Shown: positions 8,431 to 17,694 of the stretch, piece by piece
How the letters are laid out: every line of letters begins with the position of its first letter
How positions within the stretch are numbered: position 1 is the first letter of the stretch
Source: Bacillus sp. SORGH_AS_0510
Lineage (GTDB): Bacteria > Bacillota > Bacilli > Bacillales > Cytobacillaceae
Direction: 5' to 3'
DNA length: 64,000 nt
Assembly (NCBI RefSeq): GCF_030818775.1
Contig: NZ_JAUTAU010000001.1
Coordinates: 3,600,001-3,664,000 of the forward strand
Translations under genes and position numbers: made by a program
The notes under the pieces: model-generated
Database searches by the model: none
What the model was told of the DNA's origin: nothing
What the model saw: only the letters and a program-made list of their open reading frames with translations

Positions 8431-9216
8431 CTATTGTTTCCCCTTCCACTGTTCAATGACAGTTTCAATTTGCTTTATATACCCCTTCGCTACTTCTTCA
8501 CCGATATTGATAATTTCTTCAATATTAGTAAACGCTCGTGAACTATAGTTTTCTACAGGGGGACGAATCATGACATCCGCTGTAATCTCTCTGTTTCTGA
8601 CTATTTCTGATTGCATGATATCTATGCTTTGCATAATAACGTCATATATAGAAGAAATTTCAGCATTCCGTTTTACTCTCGAAACATCTACGGCAATGAC
8701 AATATCTGCGCCCATTTCCCTAGCAACAGATACCGGAACACGGTCACTGACACCACCGTCAACGAGAATTCTTCCATCATACTTTTCTGGAACAAAAATC
8801 CCTGGAATAGAGATACTTGCACGTACAGCATCTGCAACAGGTCCCTTTTTAAAAACAATTTTTTCCCCCGTTAATAAGTCAGTGGCTACAATTCCTATCG
8901 GTATATTTAAATCTTCTATATTTTTTCCATGGGTAAAAACCTTAATAAACTCCTTTACTTTTTTTCCAGAGATAAAACCCATTTTTGGCACGGTGAAATC
9001 CAAAAAATATTTTCTTTTAAAGGCGGTTGATAATTTGTAGAGGCGTTCCATTTCAATACCTGCCCCATAAAAGCTGCCTACAAGTGCTCCCATGCTGCTC
9101 CCTGCTATTAAATGAATAGGAATTCCAGCATCCTTAAATGCCTTTATGACACCTAAATGAGCAAACCCACGCGCACCGCCTGAACCAAGTGCCAAACCTA
9201 TTTTAGGGTGCTCCAT
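8431..9216 (-). CDS. ylbK: Patatin-like phospholipase family protein YlbK
   Basis: A 261-aa patatin-fold hydrolase. The oxyanion loop GSGGARG is at residues 11-17, the nucleophile elbow GSSMG at 39-43 with Ser41, and the catalytic aspartate is D153 in VDGGVSDR. All residues for lipid acyl hydrolase activity are present; the natural substrate is unknown. No signal peptide is seen, so the enzyme should be cytoplasmic or peripheral. GGGAGGT precedes the ATG. First gene of a pair with ylbL and divergent from ylbJ. Confidence 0.92.
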   Translation of the reverse strand: MEHPKIGLALGSGGARGFAHLGVIKAFKDAGIPIHLIAGSSMGALVGSFYGAGIEMERLYKLSTAFKRKYFLDFTVPKMGFISGKKVKEFIKVFTHGKNIEDLNIPIGIVATDLLTGEKIVFKKGPVADAVRASISIPGIFVPEKYDGRILVDGGVSDRVPVSVAREMGADIVIAVDVSRVKRNAEISSIYDVIMQSIDIMQSEIVRNREITADVMIRPPVENYSSRAFTNIEEIINIGEEVAKGYIKQIETVIEQWKGKQ

Positions 9217-9428
9217 AATTTAGCTACCTCCCACATATAGATGACAATACCTTAGATACTAAAAGACAAATCTCGTTCAATCTTATGGTCTAATTTCGCT
9301 TTGTATGAGTATATTTGAGTTATATGAGGACAAGGGTTCATGGATTATTAGGAATAATCTCTATTTTAGCATTGAAACCATAATTTTGCACAATGTTACC
9401 AATTCCCTCGGAAGGAGGTCACTTTATA

Positions 9429-10641
9429 TTGTTTCGTTCAAAACTTAAGACACTATTCCTCTCTTTATCGGTCACCATCTTAGCAGTATCATTGATTTCT
9501 TACCCCCAAGAGTCCTTTGACGCTTCGATACGAGGCCTGAATATGTGGTGGGAGATAGTATTTCCTTCCCTGCTGCCTTTTTTTATTGTTTCTGAAATGT
9601 TAATAGGGTTTGGAGTTGTGAAATTCATTGGTGTTCTTTTAGAGCCCCTTATGAGGCCGCTATTCAAGGTTCCGGGAGTGGGAGGATTTGTTTGGGCTAT
9701 GGGAATGGCCTCCGGATTTCCTGCCGGGGCAAAATTTACTGCAAGATTACGCCAAGAAGGGCACTTAACCCAAATTGAAGCAGAGAGGCTCGTATCCTTT
9801 ACCAATTCCTCAAACCCACTATTTATATTTGGTGCGGTATCAGTCGGATTTTTCTATAATCCTCACTTAGGAGTCTTATTGGCACTTGCTCACTATTTAG
9901 GGAATATTTGTGTTGGACTCATTATGCGTTTTTATGGAAAGGAAACTCCTGAGGCAACAAATGAGAAACGAAAAAGATTCAAGGTTAGATCCGCCCTTTC
10001 CGCTTTGCACCAGACCAGATTAAAGGATAACCGGCCGATAGGTAAGCTGCTTGGTGATGCCGTAAATTCCTCTATTCAAACCTTATTAATGGTCGGCGGT
10101 TTTATCATTTTATTTTCGGTCATTAACAAGCTGCTCTATCACTTACATATTACAGCTGCGCTGGCAAGAGCTGTTGAAGGACTACTCTCTTCCATTTCCT
10201 TTCCGGAAATGCTGAGCATCCCTTTTATTTCAGGTTTATTTGAAATTACCTTAGGTAGTCAGTTGACAAGCCAGGTACAGGACGCCACCCTCTTACAAAA
10301 AGCAATGATGACCAGCTTTATCCTCGCTTTTAGTGGATTTAGTGTGCAAGCCCAAGTTGCGAGTATTTTAGCCCAGACAGATATTAGATTTAAGCCCTTT
10401 TTTATAGCAAGGATTCTCCAAGGAATCTTTGCGAGTATTTTTGCATTCGTATTATGGAAACCCATCTATGTACGTTTTAATAGTAATGAGCAGCCCTCAA
10501 ATGCTTTACCCGTAAGTTTTTTTGGTGAAAACTCTTTGACTCACGACTTCTATCATAAAATGATGGAAGTAGGCCCGCTTATAACCATACTTTCACTTTT
10601 AGTTTATGTACTAATCTTGTTTAGCAGATTAAGAAAGCAAA

Positions 10642-10649
<8 letters not shown>
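9429..10649 (+). CDS. ylbJ: Sporulation integral membrane protein YlbJ
   Basis: A 406-aa polytopic membrane protein of the nucleoside-recognition (Gate) family. About eight hydrophobic segments are visible, with the Gate signature around VFPSLLPFFIVSE near the N terminus and a second half-repeat near LMVGGFIILF. In B. subtilis ylbJ is under sigma-E and is needed for heat-resistant spores; the transported species is unknown. The TTG at 9429 follows GGAAGGAGG by 9 nt and gives the family length; an ATG 12 codons upstream overlaps the ribosome site and is rejected. Confidence 0.9.
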
Positions 10650-11727
<1,078 letters not shown>

Positions 11728-11896
11728 TTACTATCACCACATTTTTCGGAAATAATTTTTCTTAATCCATCCTATCATAATTCATAAAAAGTAGACAATC
11801 TGTTACACAAATCTAGTGGATATAAAAGCTAATTAATGTTTCAAATGGAAATTTTTAAAAAAAGACGTATAAGCTGAAAGGTTGTGGAAATAATGT

Positions 11897-12050
11897 TATT
11901 AACAACATCAATTCGAGGATGTTGTTGCCAACCGCGGAGAAGACTTACGTTTCCCCATAAGTTCTTCCTCCGGTTTCTCCTCTCCCTTTGCCTTCTATCC
12001 TTTAAGAGGATGTGGAAGGACCCCGCAGATAATTCTGCGGGGTTTTTTTT
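11897..12050 (+). ncRNA. Structured RNA element with intrinsic terminator between rsmD and a small gene
   Basis: Three hairpins and a terminator follow each other with little gap. Hairpin 1 (11901-11926) has a perfect 9-bp stem AACAACATC/GATGTTGTT. Hairpin 2 (11930-11976) pairs AACCG, GGAG and ACTTA blocks with TAAGT, CTCC and CGGTTT, with small bulges. Hairpin 3 (11991-12019) pairs CCTTC and ATCCT with AGGAT and GAAGG. The terminator (12020-12050) has stem CCCCGCAG/CTGCGGGG followed by eight Ts, so the plus strand is the probable sense strand. It could be a free sRNA or an attenuating leader for the gene at 12121. Rfam lists a ylbH leader in this location in bacilli; identity with it is unproven and the strand may differ. 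No convincing promoter was found. Confidence 0.5.
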
Positions 12051-12120
12051 GTTTATATTTAAATGACTGAAAGAAAATGTTAAAGTATTAATGAATTAAG
12101 CATTTAAAGGAGAGTTTTCA

Positions 12121-12510
12121 TTGATACAGCGTTTTATTGAACTCGGAGAAGGATATTCAGATATTTACGAACTCATTGAGATTGCAAAAGCCAATCAACC
12201 TCGTCTTCAACATATGATGGCACTTCATACAAAGATAGAAAATAAGGAGCTGACCTCCTTAGTAGTTGTGTTAAAACCAACAGATCCTGGGAAGTTCCAA
12301 GCCCTGTATATCTGTCGCGAAGGAATTCCTAACCCAAACTTTACACCAAACAAAAGATTTTCTCTTTTTACTCAAACTGCAGAGGAGCTTGGAAAACAAA
12401 TCATTGAACTATCGGTGAAACCATCCACCATTTTTAATGAAAAAGAACTGTTTTATCAACATTTAATTGGAATTTTACGATTAAATCATTATATAGCTCC
12501 TTTACAATAA
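12121..12510 (+). CDS. Conserved Bacillaceae protein of unknown function
   Basis: A 129-aa soluble protein beginning MIQRFIELGEGYSDIYELIE. I do not recognise a characterised family; related bacillal proteins are sometimes auto-named methylthioribose kinase, which its size makes implausible. No signal peptide, membrane segment or obvious catalytic motif is visible. The TTG start follows AAAGGAGAG. It begins 70 nt after the terminator of the structured RNA at 11897-12050, so its expression may depend on that element. It converges on ylbG across a strong hairpin. Confidence 0.75.
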   Translation: MIQRFIELGEGYSDIYELIEIAKANQPRLQHMMALHTKIENKELTSLVVVLKPTDPGKFQALYICREGIPNPNFTPNKRFSLFTQTAEELGKQIIELSVKPSTIFNEKELFYQHLIGILRLNHYIAPLQ

Positions 12511-12511
12511 C

Positions 12512-12540
12512 AAAAGGTGAGGAACGATTCCTCACCTTTT
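12512..12540. terminator. Convergent bidirectional terminator
   Basis: A perfect 13-bp stem AAAAGGTGAGGAA/TTCCTCACCTTTT with a 3-nt loop serves both the gene at 12121 and ylbG. Confidence 0.88.
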
Positions 12541-12815
12541 TAAATGCCCATTTTATAGTCATATTCCTTTGCTTTGTCTGGTGCCGAGTTCTCATACTCC
12601 ATTCGTAAAAATGGCTTGTATGATGGCTCTACTTTTTTTACAAATGAAAATGAATTTAACTTCTCCATAATCCCTTCGACATCTTCTTGATTACAATATA
12701 GCACTACATATTTTAATTTCTTTGATACATAGTGTACATTTCCAAAGCGGCGCAGCATCTTAGCTTGTTTTAAAGAGTAAAGCCAAACGACCAATCCTTG
12801 TCTTTGAACAAACAT
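12540..12815 (-). CDS. ylbG: YlbG family protein (UPF0298)
   Basis: A 91-aa conserved protein with the family opening [19 protein letters not shown]. It is found beside ylbF in bacilli; B. subtilis YlbG has no firmly assigned function. The ATG at 12815 is chosen because AAGGGG precedes it and the family starts there; a longer frame begins 20 codons upstream. A hairpin separates it from ylbF, so it may be expressed partly on its own. Confidence 0.9.
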   Translation of the reverse strand: MFVQRQGLVVWLYSLKQAKMLRRFGNVHYVSKKLKYVVLYCNQEDVEGIMEKLNSFSFVKKVEPSYKPFLRMEYENSAPDKAKEYDYKMGI

Positions 12816-12875
12816 ACTTTTTTCCCCTTCAACAAAACCATCATTTTTAAATAAGTCTAGCATATAGAAAAACAA

Positions 12876-12903
12876 AAAACCAGCTGAAATGAGCTGGTTT
12901 TTC
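12876..12903 (-). terminator. Terminator after ylbF
   Basis: Stem AAAACCAGCT/AGCTGGTTTT with a short loop and flanking T/A runs lies 3 nt beyond the ylbF stop. Confidence 0.8.
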
Positions 12904-12905
12904 CA

Positions 12906-13343
12906 TTATCCACACCCACAGCTGCCCCCACTGCCACAGCCTGCACCGTGATTTGAATCAAAAAATGGATTTCCTGTTGGTACTTTTATATGTTTCGAAA
13001 CTGCACCACCAATTAACAAGCTGAGCTCATCTAATAGAGCTTGTAAATCATTTTCAGCTAGTTTGAATTCGGCCACTAATGGGTCCAAATCCATTTCTCT
13101 TTTTACCTCACGGATTTGTGTCATAACCCGTTTGTAATCAGGATGGTACTTCCCAAAGCGCTGGACTTCTTCATATAGTTCTTTCAATTTAACAAAGCGG
13201 TTAATTTTCCGCTGTGTCTCCTTGTTGCTTCTCAATTTATATAAACAAATCTGATATTGTTCAACTACATCGGATTCTAGCACCATTTTTGCTAATGCTT
13301 CCGCATTTTCTACTAGTTCTATCCTTTCTAACGTAGCAAGCAT
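12906..13343 (-). CDS. ricF: RicF (YlbF), subunit of the Y-complex controlling RNase Y
   Basis: A 145-aa, largely helical protein of the YlbF/YmcA family. In B. subtilis RicA, RicF and RicT form a complex that binds Fe-S clusters and directs mRNA processing by RNase Y, affecting competence, biofilm formation and sporulation. The C terminus carries a Gly/Ser-rich tail with cysteines C136, C142 and C144 (GCGSGGSCGCG), consistent with the reported Fe-S ligands. ricA and ricT are not in this window. Confidence 0.92.
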   Translation of the reverse strand: MLATLERIELVENAEALAKMVLESDVVEQYQICLYKLRSNKETQRKINRFVKLKELYEEVQRFGKYHPDYKRVMTQIREVKREMDLDPLVAEFKLAENDLQALLDELSLLIGGAVSKHIKVPTGNPFFDSNHGAGCGSGGSCGCG

Positions 13344-13400
13344 ACGCCCACCTCCAAGGACATTTTATCATGAATGCTGGGAGAATGCGAAAATTTCCTT

Positions 13401-13760
13401 TTATTTAGAGACATTTACCATAAATTCCTTAGCCAACCCGTAGGGCTCGTTGTTCAACTTAACGACCTCTAACCTTACATTATGAGACCCTGGTGAAAGT
13501 CCTTTAATAATGAATGCTGCGGCTGTTACCTCTTTATTTCGTATACCGTCGATCCAAACTACCAATTTCCCAATTTTCTGGCTTTCCAACGTAGATTGTC
13601 GAAAGCTAATCCCTGTTACAATACACTCCACCAAAACATCTTTCCCTTTTGTTTCGTGCTGTACAAATAAGGAAGGAATTTCTTGTGCATTTGAATGAAC
13701 AGCTAAAACGATACCATTCATGAAAAGTAGAAGAACAATCGATAGTATAATTTTTTTCAA
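13401..13760 (-). CDS. Small predicted secreted protein, function unknown
   Basis: About 119 aa with a typical signal peptide: KK at the N terminus, a hydrophobic core ILSIVLLLFMNGIVLAV and a likely cleavage site after the SNA before QE. The mature part is short, beta-rich in appearance and lacks cysteines, so a small Ig-like or immunogenic-type beta sandwich is possible but unproven. The TTG at 13760 is preferred because AAGGAG lies about 9 nt upstream; a TTG two codons earlier is too close to it. It is inserted between ylbE and ylbF, where B. subtilis has no such gene. Confidence 0.65.
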   Translation of the reverse strand: MKKIILSIVLLLFMNGIVLAVHSNAQEIPSLFVQHETKGKDVLVECIVTGISFRQSTLESQKIGKLVVWIDGIRNKEVTAAAFIIKGLSPGSHNVRLEVVKLNNEPYGLAKEFMVNVSK

Positions 13761-13833
13761 ACCCAATCACTCCTTTCTAGTATTGTTCGCTTCCTTTTAT
13801 TTTTTTAATCCATTTCAAAATACAGCCATAAAA

Positions 13834-13862
13834 AAAGGCCACATCATTTTTCATGTGGTCCT
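13834..13862 (-). terminator. Terminator after ylbE
   Basis: Stem AAGGCCACAT/ATGTGGTCCTT lies 4 nt past the ylbE stop and is followed on the minus strand by a T run. Confidence 0.8.
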
Positions 13863-13865
13863 TAG

Positions 13866-14105
13866 TTAATTTTGATTCTTCATTGCCTGAAACATTGAAT
13901 ACATCATAGAGGCCATTTGTACACTATTGGAAAATTTTTCTACTTGGTGTGGTATGGTCTTCTTATAATAATGTAGGGAGGCAATTTCAAGCGATTGTAA
14001 ATCATACGGGTTTCTCGATAGCTTTCGGTACCAGTACGGTTGTTCACGTACAAACTGCTTTAAATCCTTTTGACCTTCTAAATAATCAAGTACCTCTTTT
14101 CGCAT
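13866..14105 (-). CDS. ylbE: YlbE-like family protein
   Basis: A 79-aa protein with the family opening MRKEVLDYLEGQKDLKQFVR. The function is unknown; it is a small soluble protein conserved next to ylbD. AAGGGAAG precedes the ATG. Its start lies 17 nt after the ylbD stop, so the two form a ylbD-ylbE operon ended by a hairpin. Confidence 0.88.
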   Translation of the reverse strand: MRKEVLDYLEGQKDLKQFVREQPYWYRKLSRNPYDLQSLEIASLHYYKKTIPHQVEKFSNSVQMASMMYSMFQAMKNQN

Positions 14106-14122
14106 GCTTTACTTCCCTTCTA

Positions 14123-14533
14123 TTAGTCTTTTCGAAAAGAAAAAGGGTGTTTCGGCCCTTCTGGTGCCTTATTTGAGCCAGTTGGTGCATTGGTATTCCC
14201 TCCTTGAAACTGAGAGATAACCCCTTGGATCGCTCCTAGTGCCTGACTTAAATTATTTATATGATTTTGCATTTGGTTAGGGTCCATTTTTTTGACCATC
14301 CCCATGATATTGGACATCCAGTCGCCCTTGGATTCATTATCTTCTTTCTGTTCTTCCTTTGCCTCAACACCAATTGATCCCCAACGCTCATCCTCTTCGC
14401 CCAATAAGTACCAATCTTCATATAACTCTTGCCACGTGGCTTTTCCATTCCGAACCTCTCTTATGATATTCGGATTGTTTTTAACAAATTCTTTGAATTG
14501 CAGTACGGAGGGGTGTAATTTTTTTTGCGTCAT
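14123..14533 (-). CDS. ylbD: YlbD family spore coat protein
   Basis: A 136-aa protein matching YlbD, reported as a putative coat protein in B. subtilis. It opens with MTQKKLHPSVLQFKEFVKNN and contains a WQELYEDWYLLGEED segment. The C-terminal third is rich in Gly, Asn and Gln, as in many coat proteins. The ATG at 14533 follows GAGGTGAGAG; the upstream open frame (about 53 codons) is hydrophobic by chance and lacks family similarity. First gene of a pair with ylbE. Confidence 0.85.
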   Translation of the reverse strand: MTQKKLHPSVLQFKEFVKNNPNIIREVRNGKATWQELYEDWYLLGEEDERWGSIGVEAKEEQKEDNESKGDWMSNIMGMVKKMDPNQMQNHINNLSQALGAIQGVISQFQGGNTNAPTGSNKAPEGPKHPFSFRKD

Positions 14534-14660
14534 TTCTCTCACCTCTGCCCATATATATTGCCAATAATACAATATGTAGAAAAATACGAAATGTGAAATA
14601 CAAACTAGTGTCAAAATATTTATAAATAAGTATTCAAATGGTAAGATGTCATAAGATAAG

Positions 14661-14904
14661 GCTGTGTTAAAGGACACTGTTGATTTTTCCACCCTGTTGA
14701 TTGGAGCGGAAGGCGCGAAGACTCCTCGAAAATGCTATCGCATTTCCTTCGTGCGTGGGCGGATTCAAGATGCAATTCAATGTCCTGTGGGAGTATGGTT
14801 CAGGGGGGACCCCGCAGGCGCGTTTCTCCGAGGAGGCTCGCCGAAACACCCACGGAAAGCGAAGCACCTGGCGCGGAAACCAACAGGCAAGTTTAACAGA
14901 ACCT
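14661..14904 (+). repeat. Family B repeat, copy 1 (long form)
   Basis: About 244 bp with inverted ends (GGCTGTGTTAAA on the left, TTTAACAGAACC on the right) and inner inverted CTGTTGATT/AATCAACAG. It carries an extra 60 bp at 14727-14786, which contains a GAAAATGC-TATC-GCATTTC hairpin and is also present at the same site in copy 4. It fills most of the 400-bp gap between ylbD and the thioesterase gene; nothing else is seen there. Confidence 0.85.
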
Positions 14905-14933
14905 AAGATAAAGAAAAGAAAGAGGTAAGTAAA

Positions 14934-15416
14934 ATGAAGGAGCAACTACAGCAATTATTAGATTCTTGTATTGAAAATGGCACCGAAACAGATTTACATG
15001 CAATAACCCACCTTTTAGAAGGCGTGCAAAAAAAAATTATCAATAAACGCAGCACCTTTATTGATGGCATTCTCCATATGGAAAGAACCTTTGATCATAA
15101 TTCTTGCGAAATTACAATTCCAATTAATGAGACAGTTAATAATAACCTCAATATATTACATGGTGGAATAACAGCGACAGTACTCGATACTGCAATGGGA
15201 AGCTTAGCCAATTATCTTCTCCCAGAAGGATTTGGTGCTGTTACCAATCAGCTTAATATACATTATACAGCACCAGGAACAGGCGACCTCCTGCGATGTA
15301 AAGCTGAAATTATTCACCAAGGAAGTAAAACAATGGTGATATCTGGAGAAGCCTTTCGAAGTGATGGAAAAAAAATAGCTTATGCAACAGGAACTTTTTT
15401 TATTATTAATAAATAA
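14934..15416 (+). CDS. PaaI family hot-dog thioesterase
   Basis: A 160-aa hot-dog-fold protein. The PaaI/4HBT signature HGGITATVLDTAMGS is at residues 76-90, with HGG at 76-78 and the probable catalytic Asp85. Such enzymes hydrolyse acyl-CoA thioesters; the substrate is unknown. The N-terminal 45 residues are helical and absent from the shortest family members. AGAGGTAAG precedes the ATG. A family B repeat lies directly upstream, so the promoter is either within or next to the repeat. It is followed by a small membrane protein gene after 21 nt. Confidence 0.88.
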   Translation: MKEQLQQLLDSCIENGTETDLHAITHLLEGVQKKIINKRSTFIDGILHMERTFDHNSCEITIPINETVNNNLNILHGGITATVLDTAMGSLANYLLPEGFGAVTNQLNIHYTAPGTGDLLRCKAEIIHQGSKTMVISGEAFRSDGKKIAYATGTFFIINK

Positions 15417-15437
15417 AAATGGAGGAGGCTGATCTTA

Positions 15438-15806
15438 ATGGTCACCGCCATTGTTATACCAATCATCTGTCTTTACTTTTATTGGCTTACACGGAAAGAA
15501 ATGAAGGAGCAAGATGAAAAATGGCTTGCGGTCAGTCAGATCCCTCAGGAATCCATGATAGCAGGTGAAATAAAGAGTCTAACTGAAGAAAAACAACGTT
15601 TTTATTATCATCGATACATAGTCTTACAAACATTAAAGATTCAAACAGCTACAAAAATAATTACAGCCAAAAAAATGACCCCCATTATCAAAAATGTAAA
15701 GATTGATTCCTTTACCACCGGGGAGCAAATTCGCTTGTTCGGTAAATGGGACGGTCCTACCTTTCTATTTAGCCGTTTTGAAGTAGATAAAAAGCAAAAA
15801 GGATAA
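15438..15806 (+). CDS. Small membrane-anchored protein, function unknown
   Basis: A 122-aa protein with one N-terminal hydrophobic segment (TAIVIPIICLYFYWL) followed by a soluble region with many Lys and Ile residues. I do not recognise the family; B. subtilis ylbA lies nearby and is of similar size, but I cannot establish homology. The ribosome site GGAGGAGG precedes the ATG. It probably shares a transcript with the thioesterase and ends in a strong convergent terminator. Confidence 0.7.
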   Translation: MVTAIVIPIICLYFYWLTRKEMKEQDEKWLAVSQIPQESMIAGEIKSLTEEKQRFYYHRYIVLQTLKIQTATKIITAKKMTPIIKNVKIDSFTTGEQIRLFGKWDGPTFLFSRFEVDKKQKG

Positions 15807-15832
15807 CATGGCGTTATCCTTTTTGCTTTTTT
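15788..15832. terminator. Convergent terminator upstream of the ylbC 3' end
   Basis: A long stem, AAAAAGCAAAAAGGATAAC paired with GTTATCCTTTTTGCTTTTT, overlaps the ends of both genes. Confidence 0.85.
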
Positions 15833-16883
15833 ATTCTTCTCCTTTTTGAATAAAGTTCTGTGTATAGTACTTTTGGTATACGCCCACTCCAATATGTGAG
15901 AATTCTTTATTTAATAAAGATTCCCTATGCCCCTTACTATTTAGCCAGCCTTCAACTACTGCAGGTCCATCCGTGTAATTAGCGGCAATATTTTCGCCGG
16001 CTGCTTGATAGACTACCTTTGCAGTTTGTAATCGGTTCTCAAGATCTCCGAATTTCTTGGAAGTATGGGAAAAGTCGTTGTTTTCGAACATATCCTTACT
16101 ATGCCCATAAGCAACTTCTGCCGTTTGATCATCCCATTTCAATGGTTTTAATTTATGTCTTATTCGCAACACATTGGTTATATCAAAAATTTCCTGTTCT
16201 GTTCCAATTTCGATCATTCTCCAAGTCTCATCAGAAAGCTCAGGTTCTTTGACTAATTCCCCACTGTATACAAGTTCATAAGGCCGTTGTTTAATTAAGG
16301 TCTCTGCGTCTAAAAAGCGAACGCTTGAAAGATTTCCAGTAAACTTATCTATATACAATTGGACATAAATATCTCCCAATTTTACCATTGGTCGAAGATT
16401 TAGATCTGTATCATTAAGTTCAAAACGATACGTACTCCCTTGCCAATTCAAATTAATGTTGGTATCAATATATTGTGTATTAAAAATTTCCTCAACTGGT
16501 TGACCTATCTCAAAAGGAGCGACATCAAGGTTTTCTCCTACAGCAAAAATTGTTACTACACGATTATTTGCAACCCCAACCTGTAAGTAATGTTTGGAAT
16601 CCTGATTATATATGTACCATTGATAGCCATATAATGACTCATCCTTCCGTACTGGTATTCCCCACTCTTTTTCCAGTATAGAAACATCTTGTCCGATCAT
16701 TAGAGCTAATCCCTCTTTTGGTTTTTCAGACGCCGTCTTTTGATTTGTTTTATAATCCGGGCTTTGTGGGAGTGTCAACTTACTTTCTTGGGTTCGATCT
16801 TCCTTTATTAAAACAGTATTATCATTTTTTTCGTTTATACTAACATAAAAACCAATGGTTAAAAATACAACCGAGAGTATCAT
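15831..16883 (-). CDS. ylbC: CAP-domain protein YlbC, membrane-anchored
   Basis: A protein of 350 aa from the first ATG. An N-terminal hydrophobic segment acts as signal or anchor, followed by a CAP-associated N-terminal domain (about residues 60-200) and a C-terminal CAP/SCP domain (about 225-345) with the family motifs YGHSKDMFENNDFSH, AAGENIA and WLNSKGHRESLL. CAP proteins are extracellular; the role in bacilli is unknown. No ribosome site lies near the ATG at 16883. A CTG at 16904 preceded by GAGAGGGTGA would add LRTLVRI, giving a normal basic N-region before the hydrophobic core; that is a plausible true start. Confidence 0.85.
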   Translation of the reverse strand: MILSVVFLTIGFYVSINEKNDNTVLIKEDRTQESKLTLPQSPDYKTNQKTASEKPKEGLALMIGQDVSILEKEWGIPVRKDESLYGYQWYIYNQDSKHYLQVGVANNRVVTIFAVGENLDVAPFEIGQPVEEIFNTQYIDTNINLNWQGSTYRFELNDTDLNLRPMVKLGDIYVQLYIDKFTGNLSSVRFLDAETLIKQRPYELVYSGELVKEPELSDETWRMIEIGTEQEIFDITNVLRIRHKLKPLKWDDQTAEVAYGHSKDMFENNDFSHTSKKFGDLENRLQTAKVVYQAAGENIAANYTDGPAVVEGWLNSKGHRESLLNKEFSHIGVGVYQKYYTQNFIQKGEE

Positions 16884-17018
16884 AATTCTAACGAGCGTAC
16901 GCAGAGGTTTTCACCCTCTCTATTACTTTTTCTATAATTATATGTATAGATAATATAATTATATCATTTATAGATCGATTAGTAACAGGCATTATCAAAT
17001 ATGTCTGATTAATGAATA

Positions 17019-17045
17019 AAAACAGGTACACATTGCACCTGTTTC
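17019..17045 (-). terminator. Terminator after ylbB
   Basis: Stem AAACAGGT/ACCTGTTT with a 9-nt loop, 32 nt past the ylbB stop, with T-rich sequence following on the minus strand. Confidence 0.65.
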
Positions 17046-17076
17046 TTTTAAAAAATCTATTCTCAGTATAATAATT

Positions 17077-17502
17077 TTAGTGTTGAGCACCGCGCTCAGA
17101 AATTTCGGTTAACGCCAATTTAGCTTGGTCATCTGTTAGTTCCCGAATGGCAAAATCACCAAGTGAAACGATCCCAATTAATTTATCCCCCTCTACCACG
17201 GGTAAGCGACGGATTTGGTGCTCAGCCATTAACTTTGCAGCCTCTTTTGATGTGGAATCAGGAGATACGGTCACAAGATTGTTACTCATGATATCTTCTA
17301 CCTTCGTTGACCCTGGATGCTTTTCGGCAACCCCCCTAACCACAATATCACGGTCTGTGATCATGCCAACAATCTTTTCTTGATCAACAATTGGTATTGC
17401 GCCTACATTTAAGTCTTTCATTTTAAGTGCTACTTCGTACATATTATCTAGTAAAGTGCAGCACTCAACATTGTCTGTCATAATATCACGGATTTTTTCC
17501 AT
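17077..17502 (-). CDS. ylbB: Two-CBS-domain protein YlbB
   Basis: A 141-aa protein made only of two CBS domains (about residues 7-60 and 72-126), each with the GxxP(I/V)VD or RRLPVVEGDKLIGIVS pattern. CBS pairs bind adenine nucleotides and act as sensors; the ligand and partner here are unknown. GGAGGGT precedes the ATG. It is related to the acid- and heat-responsive hibernation-type CBS proteins often found in bacilli. Upstream of ylbC but with its own terminator. Confidence 0.88.
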   Translation of the reverse strand: MEKIRDIMTDNVECCTLLDNMYEVALKMKDLNVGAIPIVDQEKIVGMITDRDIVVRGVAEKHPGSTKVEDIMSNNLVTVSPDSTSKEAAKLMAEHQIRRLPVVEGDKLIGIVSLGDFAIRELTDDQAKLALTEISERGAQH

Positions 17503-17694
17503 TCATTTTACCCTCCATGTTTTCAATTATACTCATAACCATAATTTAGGTTTTCCAATCAAGAATGTTTTATTCGATGAATGAATTCATTGCAAGTTGA
17601 AACATTTTCAACTATTATTAAAATGAATTATATTTGCTATAATACCAATAGAGGAAATATAGGGGTTAGCAAGCGTCATTAGGAGGGATTCATA

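Noticed and set aside
8570..9040. 156-aa frame opposite ylbK
   Set aside because: Antisense shadow of a conserved gene; Ser/Thr-rich translation typical of antisense frames.
11884..12066. 60-aa open frame over the structured RNA
   Set aside because: It runs through three hairpins and the terminator T run, with atypical composition and no ribosome site.
14664..14945. Open frames inside family B repeats (also at 28787, 38500, 43316, 61137, 62179, 62296)
   Set aside because: They occur on several frames of the same repeat in both strands, have no ribosome sites and reflect its GC-rich sequence.
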